Position numbers and translations under genes: made by a program. Shown here piece by piece: positions 14,776-22,549 of a DNA stretch of 64,000 bases (position 1 is its first letter; each line of letters starts with the position of its first letter). The stretch spans positions 3,633,154 through 3,697,153 of the forward strand of contig OY282447.1 in the NCBI GenBank assembly GCA_958296165.1, in the 5' to 3' direction. A model generated the notes under the pieces. The model ran no database searches. It worked only from the letters and a program-made list of their open reading frames with translations, and had not been told where the DNA came from. The stretch is from an uncultured Pseudomonadales bacterium (GTDB taxonomy: Bacteria > Pseudomonadota > Gammaproteobacteria > Pseudomonadales > Azotimanducaceae).

Positions 14776-15996
14776 ATGGCCAGCAAACCGATGGCCGGCA
14801 TCCGGCTCATCGATCTCACGCACATGCTGTCTGGCCCCTACGCGGCCATGATCCTCGCGGATCTCGGCTGCGACACGGTGAAGGTGGAGCCTCCCGGTCG
14901 CGGCGAGGCAACCCGTCGATTGCTGGAGGACGACCCGCAGCACTCGCTGCACGGCATGGGCGCGTATTTCTTCACCTTGAACCGCAACAAGCGTTCCGTG
15001 GCCATCGACTTGAAGTCCGCGGCGGGGCTGGAGTCGTTCTACGAACTGGTGCGCCATGCCGATGTGGTGCTGGACAACTTCTCTGCTGGAGTCACCAAGC
15101 GGCTGCGCATCGACCACGACACGCTGGCCGTCCACAATCCCCGCATCGTCACCTGCACGGTCACCGGCTTCGGCGAAGACGGCCCGCGCTACCAGCGCCC
15201 GGCCTTCGATCAGATCGTCCAAGGGCTTGGCGGCGGCATGTCCATCACCGGCAGCGGCCCGCACGAACAGCTGCGCGCTGGCATCCCCATCGGCGACTTA
15301 GGCGGCGGCATGTTCGCGGTGATGGGCATCCAGGCGGCATTGTTGGCGCGGCAACGCAGCGGCGTCGGCCAGCATGTGGACGTCGCCATGTTGGACGTGC
15401 AGATCAGCCTGCTGAACTACATGGCGACGATGTTCGCCATGTCTGGCGAGATACCCCAGCCCATCGGCAATGGCCACTTCGTCCACACGCCCTACAACAG
15501 CTTCGCCACCGCGGACGACACGATCGTCATCGCGGTGATCGGCGATTCCTTTTGGCCGCCGCTCCTAGATGTGCTGGATGTCGAAGCCTTGCGCAGCCCG
15601 CGCTTTGCGACCGCGCCCGAACGGCTCAAGGAGAAGGACTACATAGAAGGTCTCATCCAAGAGCGGCTGGCCACGCGCTCGGCGTGCGAGTGGCTGGCGG
15701 CGCTGGAAGCGGCGCGCGTGCCCTGCGCGCGCGTCAACAACTTCGCGCAAGCGTTGAGCGATCCGCAAATCCGCCACCGCAACATGTTCGTCCACCTCCA
15801 GCATCCGCTCGGCGGCAGTACACGCGTGCCCGGCAACCCGATCAAGTTTTCGGTGGACGACGAGGAGTCCTTCTCGCCACCGCCGCTCTTGGGTGCGCAC
15901 ACCGACGCCGTGTTCGAGCAATGGACGGCGAAGCCGCCCGCGCACGTCGCCGCCGGCGTCCCGCAACAGGCCGAGGAGGAAACGTGGAGCGAGTGA
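14776..15996 (+). CDS. Class III (CaiB/BaiF) CoA-transferase
   Basis: A 406-aa family III CoA-transferase, which moves CoA between acyl-CoA and a free carboxylate. Family features: GIRLIDLTHMLSGPYAAMIL at the N-terminus, LGCDTVKVEPPGRGEATR, NRNKRSVAIDLKS, and AFDQIVQGLGGGMSITG. The catalytic Asp is expected around VDVAMLDVQISLLNY. The C-terminal part has the usual ARVPCARVNNFAQALSDPQ. ATG 14776 follows GGGGAAA. The stop overlaps the lyase start by 13 bases, so the two act together: the transferase would activate a dicarboxylate and the lyase cleave the CoA ester. It is the first gene after the GntR-controlled promoter. Confidence 0.92.
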   Translation: MASKPMAGIRLIDLTHMLSGPYAAMILADLGCDTVKVEPPGRGEATRRLLEDDPQHSLHGMGAYFFTLNRNKRSVAIDLKSAAGLESFYELVRHADVVLDNFSAGVTKRLRIDHDTLAVHNPRIVTCTVTGFGEDGPRYQRPAFDQIVQGLGGGMSITGSGPHEQLRAGIPIGDLGGGMFAVMGIQAALLARQRSGVGQHVDVAMLDVQISLLNYMATMFAMSGEIPQPIGNGHFVHTPYNSFATADDTIVIAVIGDSFWPPLLDVLDVEALRSPRFATAPERLKEKDYIEGLIQERLATRSACEWLAALEAARVPCARVNNFAQALSDPQIRHRNMFVHLQHPLGGSTRVPGNPIKFSVDDEESFSPPPLLGAHTDAVFEQWTAKPPAHVAAGVPQQAEEETWSE

Positions 15997-16898
15997 TCGT
16001 CAACGACGTCTCGCCCCGAGACGGCCTGCAGAACGAACCGGCCGCAGTACCGAGCGCAGCCCGCATTGGGTTGGTCAACGCCTTGGTGGAGGCTGGCGTG
16101 CCGGCGGTGGAAGTGGCGAGCTTCGTGAGCCCAAGAGCGGTACCGAAGATGGCTGGCGCGGACGAAGTGGCGGCCGGCCTCGATCTGAACCGCGCCGACT
16201 TCCGCGCCTTGGTGCCGAATCGCAAAGGCTACGAACGTGCGCGGGCCGCCGGAATGCGCAGCGTTGCCGTGGTCTTGGCCGCCACCGAGACCATGAATGT
16301 GCAGAACATCAACATGAGCCTCGACCAAGCCGTTCAAGTGTGCGCAGAGGTGCTCCAACAGGCCCGGCACGACGGGTTGGCGGCGCGCGCCTACGTGGCG
16401 GTGGCGTTCGAGTGTCCGTTCGAGGGCGCCGTGGCGGATGGCGAGGTGGAGCGCCTTGCCGCGGCGATGTTCGCCGCCGGGGCAGAGGAAGTCGTCGTGG
16501 CGGACACCATCGGTGGCGGCAATCCGCGGCGCGCCAAAGAGTTGTTTGGCCGCTTGGCCGCGGCGTTCGGGCCGATGCGTTTGGCCGCACACCTGCACGA
16601 CACGCGCGCCTTGGCGCTGGCCAACGCCTGGCAGGCCGTCGAATGCGGCATTCGCAAGTTCGACGCATCGGCCGGCGGTTTGGGAGGGTGCCCGTTCGCG
16701 CCCGGCGCCGCTGGCAATCTGGCGACGGAGGACTTGGTGAGCCTGCTGCAACAAGCCGGCTTCCATACCGGGATCGATCTGGCGGCGCTGCTCGGCGTCG
16801 TCCGGCACATCGAAACGCTCGTCGGCCGGCCAGTTGGCGGCCGATCGCTGCCGTGGCTGCAACGACAGCACGGCACTCACAACGGATGCGGAGAGTGA
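15984..16898 (+). CDS. HMG-CoA-lyase-family carbon-carbon lyase
   Basis: A 304-aa TIM-barrel enzyme of the HMG-CoA lyase family. SPRDGLQNEPAAVP carries the substrate/metal residues at the N-terminus, HLHDTRALALANAW the metal-binding His residues, and GGLGGCPFAPGAAGNLATED the family signature with the active-site Cys. The start is a GTG at 15984 after GAGGAGG. HMG-CoA lyases make acetyl-CoA and acetoacetate; relatives cleave other 3-hydroxyacyl-CoA dicarboxylates such as citramalyl-CoA. Coupling to a CoA-transferase suggests the natural substrate is the CoA ester made by that enzyme rather than the leucine pathway, because no leucine-pathway carboxylase or dehydrogenase lies nearby. Confidence 0.9.
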   Translation: MERVIVNDVSPRDGLQNEPAAVPSAARIGLVNALVEAGVPAVEVASFVSPRAVPKMAGADEVAAGLDLNRADFRALVPNRKGYERARAAGMRSVAVVLAATETMNVQNINMSLDQAVQVCAEVLQQARHDGLAARAYVAVAFECPFEGAVADGEVERLAAAMFAAGAEEVVVADTIGGGNPRRAKELFGRLAAAFGPMRLAAHLHDTRALALANAWQAVECGIRKFDASAGGLGGCPFAPGAAGNLATEDLVSLLQQAGFHTGIDLAALLGVVRHIETLVGRPVGGRSLPWLQRQHGTHNGCGE

Positions 16899-16903
16899 AC
16901 GCA

Positions 16904-19585
16904 ATGCAACACGCAACACCTAACACGCGCAAGTCGTCGAAGGGCTTGTTTTTGGCCGCTGTTTCGGCGCTCGCACCTATCGGACTGGCGCTCGCGACCA
17001 TCGGCCCGAGCAGCCCCGCTGCGGCGCAGGAGCTTGAGGAGTTCAGTCTCGAAGACATGCTCGAGCAAGTGATCGTCACTGCCCGCAAACGCGAGGACTT
17101 GATCCAGGAAGTGCCCCTGTCGGTGAGCGTCCTCACCACGACGCAGATCGAAGACCGCGCAATGCGCGATTTGCAGGACATCTCGCAGGAGACGCCGGGG
17201 CTCGTCTACGAAAACTATGCAACCGCGGGCCTCTCCACCGCCGCCGTCATTCGCGGCATGGGGCAGACCTTCACCGCGGCGCGCATTCAGAACACCGCCG
17301 TGTTTCTGGACGGCATCTATTTGCAGCGCCAATCCATGATTAATCCCGGCCTCCTGGACATGGAGCGCGTGGAAGTGGTCAAGGGGCCGCAGAACGCTCA
17401 GTTCGGCCGCAACGCATTCGCTGGCGCCATTCAATACGTCACCAAGCAGCCGCCATCCGAATTCACCGCCAACCTCATGCTCGGCTACGGCAACGGCGAT
17501 CGATTCGATCGGCGCTTCGAGGTGGGCGGGCCGCTGATCGACGGCGAGCTGGCCGTGCGTCTCTCGGCCGGACAATCGGATTTCGACGGCCACTCGGACA
17601 ACTACCACCCCTTTGCTAACGACGGCCCGGGCTACGAAAACGCCACGAACGGGATGCTCGGCGGCTGGCGAGACGCAGTCTACTCGACCGGTGTGACTTG
17701 GACGCCAACGGCGCCGCTGAAGATCGACTTCGCCTACTACTACAACGAGACCTTGCGCGAACCGCAGGCGTACTACGACCTCAACGGCGCCCGCTACGCC
17801 TTCGACAGCGGGGAGTTCGGCGGCCCGCCGTTCTTCGCCTTCCTTGCGCCCACCGGCACGAACTGTCTGAACACCGCCACGTTCAGCGATCGCCTGCCAT
17901 TCCCGGCGCGCGGCATGCACGCTTGGTGCGGCGAACTGCCGACCTCGCCGCCCGTGCTGGACGACCCCAATCTCGCCGCGGCTGGGCATGCAGACTCGCG
18001 CGGCAACGTCGCGGTGGACCCGCGTTCGCTGGCGCTGGACGCCAATACCCACATCGGCCGCCTGAATATCGGTTACGACGTGAACAAGAGCCTGTCCGTG
18101 AGCTACCAATTAGGCTATGTGGACCACCAAGCCGACAACTTTGGCACGACGGAGGGCCGCGCTAGCCTGTTGGGATCGGCCGTGGCCTATGTGCCGGTGC
18201 AAACATCGCCAGCGCCGCCGTTCATCTCCGCGCTCGGCCCGCCGGGATCGTTCGGCGCACTTGCTCGAACGAGCGTGTTCTACGGTAATCCGCTGGAGCA
18301 GCTGACGGCGATCAGCCACGAATTGCGCTTGACTTGGAGCGGCGAGAATCTAGTGGCGCGCGGCGGCATCTACCTCTCCGACAACGACGACGAAGATGGC
18401 GGCAGGTGGCACTTCGTGCCGCCTTGCGAAGGCGGGGTGCATTGCCGCGTGCCGGTGCCGGCCGGCGACAGCGTCCTTGCGGGACGCTACATCGCGGTCG
18501 TGCCGGTCGTGCCCGGCCGGCTCAACGTGGGCGTGCCGCACATCTTCGACGCCGGCCACGGCGTCCTCGCCGATCACGTCACCTACCAGGACGAGGTGCG
18601 GGCGCTGTTCGGCGACGTCGAGTGGCTGGTGCGCGATGGGGTCACCCTCGCCATTGAGGCGCGCGTTACCCGAGAGGACAAATCCTTCGAGCAGCTCTCC
18701 ACCACGTTCGGCGGCGCGTTGCCGGACAACGTGGCCGCCAGCGACGACGAGACGTTCAATTTCTTCACGCCCAGAGCCATCCTGAAGTGGACGCCCACCG
18801 ACGCCAACATGCTCTACGCGCTCGTCGCCAAGGGCGTCAAGACGGGCGGGTTCAACGCCGTGGATCCGGCCCAGAATCCCGAACAAGCGACCTACGACGA
18901 GGAAAGCAACGTCACGGTGGAGTTCGGCGCCAAGAATCTGCTGCTCGACGGACGCTTGACCCTGAACGCAGCGGTGTACGCCATCGACTGGCAAGACGTG
19001 CAGGGAACCGAAGCGGCGAGCAGCGCCGATGCGTGGACCCGCGACGTGGTGGGCAACATCGGCGACGCCGACGTGGTTGGCGTTGAAGTCGAAGGCGCCT
19101 GGAGTATCGGCGATCGCTTCTTCGTGGACTACGGCTTGGCCTACAGCGACGCCAAATACGAGAGCGGCGTCTACCTGAGCTCCGTGGCGGGCCGCAACTC
19201 CTCCTGGGGCTGCAACGATACGGTGTGTCGGGCCGACGGCAGGGTGGACGGCAAGCGCATCGAACGCACATCCAAAAACCAGTACAACCTGGGCCTCAAC
19301 CACACACGCCCAATCGGTACCGCCAACGCCATCTTCCGCATCGATTTCAACTACCGGGGCAACATGTTCGCCACGCCAATGAACTTGGCACACAACGGCA
19401 GCCGAACGCTGACCAACGCCAGCGTCACAGTCGGCGGCGAGAAATGGCAGCTGGCGCTATGGGGCAGGAATATCCTCGACGAAGAATACGTTGCCAACAG
19501 CTTCGTGTTGCCGTCTTTCAACCGCTACATCGTTGGCTTGGGGGCACACCGCACGTTCGGGCTGATTTTCAGGTACGGCCTCTAG
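16904..19585 (+). CDS. TonB-dependent outer-membrane receptor
   Basis: An 893-aa TonB-dependent receptor. A signal peptide covers about residues 1-41, with a basic start, a hydrophobic core (GLFLAAVSALAPIGLALAT) and a PAAAQE cleavage region. The TonB-box-like stretch EQVIVTARKREDL follows. The plug domain shows VPLSVSVLTTTQIEDRAMRD and MERVEVVKGPQNAQFGRNAF. The rest is a 22-strand-type barrel ending in an aromatic-rich strand. It starts six bases after the lyase stop, so it shares the transcript with the CoA-transferase and lyase. That linkage implies uptake of the locus's own substrate rather than iron. Cys pairs in extracellular loops (TGTNCLN, MHAWCGE, PPCEGGVHC) are noteworthy. Confidence 0.95.
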   Translation: MQHATPNTRKSSKGLFLAAVSALAPIGLALATIGPSSPAAAQELEEFSLEDMLEQVIVTARKREDLIQEVPLSVSVLTTTQIEDRAMRDLQDISQETPGLVYENYATAGLSTAAVIRGMGQTFTAARIQNTAVFLDGIYLQRQSMINPGLLDMERVEVVKGPQNAQFGRNAFAGAIQYVTKQPPSEFTANLMLGYGNGDRFDRRFEVGGPLIDGELAVRLSAGQSDFDGHSDNYHPFANDGPGYENATNGMLGGWRDAVYSTGVTWTPTAPLKIDFAYYYNETLREPQAYYDLNGARYAFDSGEFGGPPFFAFLAPTGTNCLNTATFSDRLPFPARGMHAWCGELPTSPPVLDDPNLAAAGHADSRGNVAVDPRSLALDANTHIGRLNIGYDVNKSLSVSYQLGYVDHQADNFGTTEGRASLLGSAVAYVPVQTSPAPPFISALGPPGSFGALARTSVFYGNPLEQLTAISHELRLTWSGENLVARGGIYLSDNDDEDGGRWHFVPPCEGGVHCRVPVPAGDSVLAGRYIAVVPVVPGRLNVGVPHIFDAGHGVLADHVTYQDEVRALFGDVEWLVRDGVTLAIEARVTREDKSFEQLSTTFGGALPDNVAASDDETFNFFTPRAILKWTPTDANMLYALVAKGVKTGGFNAVDPAQNPEQATYDEESNVTVEFGAKNLLLDGRLTLNAAVYAIDWQDVQGTEAASSADAWTRDVVGNIGDADVVGVEVEGAWSIGDRFFVDYGLAYSDAKYESGVYLSSVAGRNSSWGCNDTVCRADGRVDGKRIERTSKNQYNLGLNHTRPIGTANAIFRIDFNYRGNMFATPMNLAHNGSRTLTNASVTVGGEKWQLALWGRNILDEEYVANSFVLPSFNRYIVGLGAHRTFGLIFRYGL

Positions 19586-19623
19586 CGGACGCACCGGCGT
19601 GTAGGTGGCGAGCGAAATGTCGC

Positions 19624-19725
19624 CTAACTTAGGCTGGTTCGCGAAGTGTGCGCGGCGATATGTGAGGTGCGTTGAAGGTACATACGGAATAGCACCGCCA
19701 GTATCACCGAGGTATCCACGATCAC
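19624..19725 (-). pseudogene. Truncated vapC toxin stub
   Basis: The GTG at 19725 overlaps the vapB stop in a GTGA arrangement. The frame reads MIVDTSVILAVLF, the exact start of a VapC PIN toxin with its first catalytic Asp, and then loses resemblance and stops within 20 residues. The rest of the toxin is gone, so the antitoxin survives without a functional partner here. Confidence 0.65.
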
Positions 19726-19979
19726 TGGGGCAGCCCCCGTTCGTCGTACAGCAGTCCGCCATGCTCCGCCGACGAGGCACCTGCCCCCGCCAATGCGGCG
19801 CAGCGCTCCGCGTGGGTGCGCATCTCGCGCAGACGTGCTTCTAGCCCGCGCCGCTTCGATTCGCGCTGCAAGCGTTCGCGCAGCGCTTGGGTGATGGCAC
19901 CCGTCTTTGTTTCGCCGGTGAGCTGTGCGAGCTCGCTGGCCAGCCGGTATATCTCCACGTTCTTGATGTTGAGGCCCAT
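19722..19979 (-). CDS. vapB: VapB-like antitoxin
   Basis: An 85-aa protein of the short VapB type (Rv0623/PSK family). The N-terminus MGLNIKNVEIYRLASELAQL and the following TGETKTGAITQALRERLQRE form the ribbon-helix-helix DNA-binding part. The C-terminal half is helical and charged and normally wraps the toxin. It is followed with a 4-base overlap by the start of vapC, of which only about 13 codons remain. The antitoxin may persist as a regulator, protect against a related toxin elsewhere, or simply be recently orphaned. Confidence 0.85.
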   Translation of the reverse strand: MGLNIKNVEIYRLASELAQLTGETKTGAITQALRERLQRESKRRGLEARLREMRTHAERCAALAGAGASSAEHGGLLYDERGLPQ

Positions 19980-20206
19980 CTGTCGACTGGGCTAGGAGGG
20001 TAGGGGTGAGAGGCACTATACCGTGCGGATACTCTGCCTTCCCAATGTGTACGCGCTCGCCGGCAAGAGGGGAAAATTTCTGCTTTGCGTTGACAGATTG
20101 AACTGACGCCTTGAGTCGAAGCCAAGTTGAGCGCAAACTACGAGTAGCATGAAGCTCTTGCAGTTGCATAAATGCAAGACTTAGAACCAAGCAAGGTGGC
20201 GATGCG

Positions 20207-21310
20207 ATGGCGAACATGATCGGGGCGCGGATTAGGGCTTTGAGGCAGCAGCGTGGCCTCTCGCAGGATGCGCTTGCGCACATCTTCGGACTCAAAGATC
20301 GGCAGACCGTTTCCGCAATAGAAACCGGCGTGCGGCGCCTGACGGCCGCCGAGCTCGTCGTTGCCGTGGAGAAGCTGGACGTCGAGCTGGACTATTTCAC
20401 TGATCCGTTCCGTCTGGATGGGGAGGGCCGATTCTCGTGGCGGCAGAACGGCGTGGCACCGGAACGGCTTGAGGCATACGAGCAGACTGCGGGACGGTGG
20501 ATTGGCGCGTATCGGGCGTTGGCGGCGGAAACCGGGCGGCAGACGCCGCTGATGCGCAGTGCGCTGGGTTTGACCAAGGCATCGAAGTTCGAGGATGCGA
20601 TGGACGCCGGCGAGCGGTTGGCTCGCGAGCTAGACCTGGGGCCGGTGCCGGCGTTGAGGCTTGCGTCCGCGATGGAAGCGGAACTCGGCATCCTGGTGCT
20701 GATGGTCGATGCACACGAGGGCATCTCTGGGGCTGCCTGCCGCTTGCCCGAGCTCGACGCCGTTCTAATCGCACGAACCGAGGTGCCTGGGCGCCGGCAC
20801 TTCGACCTTGCGCATGAGCTGTTCCACATCCTGACATGGGAGGCAATGCCGCCCGAGTACATCGAAGACGCCAGCGACTTTGGTGGCAGCCGCGTCGAGC
20901 AGCTTGCCAACAACTTCGCCGCAGCCCTACTGATGCCTTCCTCCGCCTTGGGGGAGCTTAATGACTGTGCAGCGCTCGCTACCGGCGAACTGGTAACGCG
21001 GCTGAACGCGGTTGCGGACGAATTGCACGTTACGTCGTCCGCTCTGAGGTGGCGCTTGGCGGCCCTACGGCGGTTGACCAAGGCACGGGCACGAGCGATT
21101 CCCGAGAGCGCACTGCGCAACAACGGTCACGAGGCGTTGCCTCGCAACTCACCGGCGCTGTTCTCGAAGCCGTTTGCGGAGTTGCTGGCCCTCGCGCTGG
21201 AACGGGGATGCATCTCGCATCGACGTGCGGCGGCGTTGTGCAGGCTAACCATTGACGATCTCGACGACCTGTTCGCAACCCACGGCGTCGTGTACACGAT
21301 CGATCTGTGA
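20207..21310 (+). CDS. XRE-family HTH and ImmA/IrrE metallopeptidase protein
   Basis: A 367-aa two-domain protein. Residues 5-62 form a lambda-repressor-like HTH (RIRALRQQRGLSQDALAHIF, DRQTVSAIETGVRRL). The ImmA/IrrE (peptidase M78) domain spans roughly 150-270, with the zinc motif HELFH at 203-207 in HFDLAHELFHILTWEAMP and the third-ligand region VEQLANNFAAALLMPSSAL. The C-terminal 90 residues look like an additional helical domain. Such fused proteins often act as antitoxins or repressors for a following gene. Here a PIN-like gene starts about 8 bases after the stop, which supports that reading. Confidence 0.9.
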   Translation: MANMIGARIRALRQQRGLSQDALAHIFGLKDRQTVSAIETGVRRLTAAELVVAVEKLDVELDYFTDPFRLDGEGRFSWRQNGVAPERLEAYEQTAGRWIGAYRALAAETGRQTPLMRSALGLTKASKFEDAMDAGERLARELDLGPVPALRLASAMEAELGILVLMVDAHEGISGAACRLPELDAVLIARTEVPGRRHFDLAHELFHILTWEAMPPEYIEDASDFGGSRVEQLANNFAAALLMPSSALGELNDCAALATGELVTRLNAVADELHVTSSALRWRLAALRRLTKARARAIPESALRNNGHEALPRNSPALFSKPFAELLALALERGCISHRRAAALCRLTIDDLDDLFATHGVVYTIDL

Positions 21311-21317
21311 CCAGCGC

Positions 21318-21845
21318 GTGTACGACCGCGAATCGCCGGTGCTGGTGGACACGAACGCCATTATCGAGGCGCATAGGACACGTTCGTGGCGAGCGCTCTC
21401 ACAGGGCCGGCGAATCGAGACCGTAGATGCCTGTGTGGTAGAGACGCAGACTGGGTACCAGTTGAGGCGGAAGGACGAAGCTATCGATGTTTCAGAACTG
21501 CGCGAGTCTCTCGCGGCCGTGCATTCCGTCGGTGTACGGGAGCGGGCGGAGTTGGCGTCGCGAAAGGGGAACATTGCCTTGGACGAAGGGGAAGAAGCGC
21601 TGTGGGCGCACGCGCTTGCACGCAACGGAATCTGGACGTTGTGCGGCCCGGACAAGGCGAGCCTTCGGTGCGGCGTCCGGCTTGGGTATCGGGAACGGCT
21701 GGTATCGCTGGAGGATCTGCTCCATAGCGTAGGGCACAGGCCGGCCTCAGAACTGAGACGGGCGTATACGACGAAGTGGCATGATCGGGTGGTGGGGGAG
21801 ATGTACGTTGAGGAGTGGTCCGGACGGGGCGCTCCGAGCAGTTGA
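21318..21845 (+). CDS. PIN-like protein paired with the XRE-ImmA protein
   Basis: A 175-aa protein whose N-terminus SPVLVDTNAIIEAHRTRSW has the first PIN-domain Asp (D11). Further acidic positions are E in VDACVVETQTG, the cluster LDEGEEALWAHALARNG and D in LCGPDKASLRCG. The end (DRVVGEMYVEEWSGRGAP) is longer than in VapC. I choose the GTG at 21318, just before the DTN motif; the open frame reaches back to 21252 but overlaps the upstream gene. It is the probable toxin of a pair with the XRE-ImmA protein. This combination is known in several genomes, but the target of this one cannot be inferred. Confidence 0.75.
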   Translation: MYDRESPVLVDTNAIIEAHRTRSWRALSQGRRIETVDACVVETQTGYQLRRKDEAIDVSELRESLAAVHSVGVRERAELASRKGNIALDEGEEALWAHALARNGIWTLCGPDKASLRCGVRLGYRERLVSLEDLLHSVGHRPASELRRAYTTKWHDRVVGEMYVEEWSGRGAPSS

Positions 21846-21935
21846 GAAACTGCTGACAACGTACGAGGGCGCGGCAGTGGACAGGCCTTCCGGTTGAGAT
21901 CTCGGTTCGAGTGGGACGCGCCCGTTTCGCGGCAG

Positions 21936-22349
21936 CTACTTCATGTCCAGCAGGGGATAGTCCGGCATTCGCGGCTCAAGCGTGCGGCGGTGCCAATCGG
22001 CGATTAGGTCCAGGAACTTGAGCACAATCTGGCCGACGAGGACATCTGCGAAGGGCGGCACTAGGACGGCGTCGGTGTTCATCTCGCGGCCCGCCACGCG
22101 TACGGTCACCGGCCCGGCGACCGGACGCTCGTCCTTGCGGTCGTCCGCGTAGGTAACCACGGCGGTCCTGCGAACGGTGAGGCCAAGGCGTTCTGATACG
22201 TTCTGAGGCAGCGCAAGGGCAACGGCACCGGTGTCCACAATGCCCCTCACTTGTGTTTGGCGGATGCTGGCTTCTTCGCGTAGACCTTGCTCAAACGCCG
22301 CACGATCACCAGCGTTCTCCAAGCCGACGTTGACGACGATCGTGCCCAC
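21936..22349 (-). CDS. Retropepsin-like aspartic protease
   Basis: A 137-aa clan AA protein. The catalytic motif DTGA lies in QVRGIVDTGAVALALPQNVS, followed by the expected flap-side sequence and a second conserved Gly stretch (ADVLVGQIVLKFLDLIADW). These small single-domain proteases act as dimers. No signal peptide is present. The 200 bases upstream separate it from the divergent ATPase gene, so it is a single-gene unit. Bacterial members are common but few have known substrates. Confidence 0.85.
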   Translation of the reverse strand: MGTIVVNVGLENAGDRAAFEQGLREEASIRQTQVRGIVDTGAVALALPQNVSERLGLTVRRTAVVTYADDRKDERPVAGPVTVRVAGREMNTDAVLVPPFADVLVGQIVLKFLDLIADWHRRTLEPRMPDYPLLDMK

Positions 22350-22549
22350 TGTATATGCGTTCCGTGAAATCTCTGGTCGTGGATTGTACCGCCTCGGCGG
22401 CGACCTCGTTCGAGGGAAGGCGCACGGGGCGCGTGCCTAAGTCAACCGCACTTCCACTGCGACCGGAAAACACCTGCACGACTTCAATTGATCCAAATGA
22501 GTAAGAATGACGTATACACACGCCATTTTTACCGTAAAATTGCTGCACT

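Noticed and set aside
15893-16903. N-terminal extension of the TonB receptor through the lyase gene
   Set aside because: The extension is out of frame with the real lyase and lacks a signal peptide; the receptor has its own signal peptide at 16904.
16877-18109. Minus-strand 410-residue frame opposite the TonB receptor
   Set aside because: Antisense shadow of a clearly coding gene; composition is biased and no motif is present.
21890-21925. tRNA-like T-arm (ggttcgag)
   Set aside because: No acceptor stem, D-arm or anticodon arm can be folded around it.
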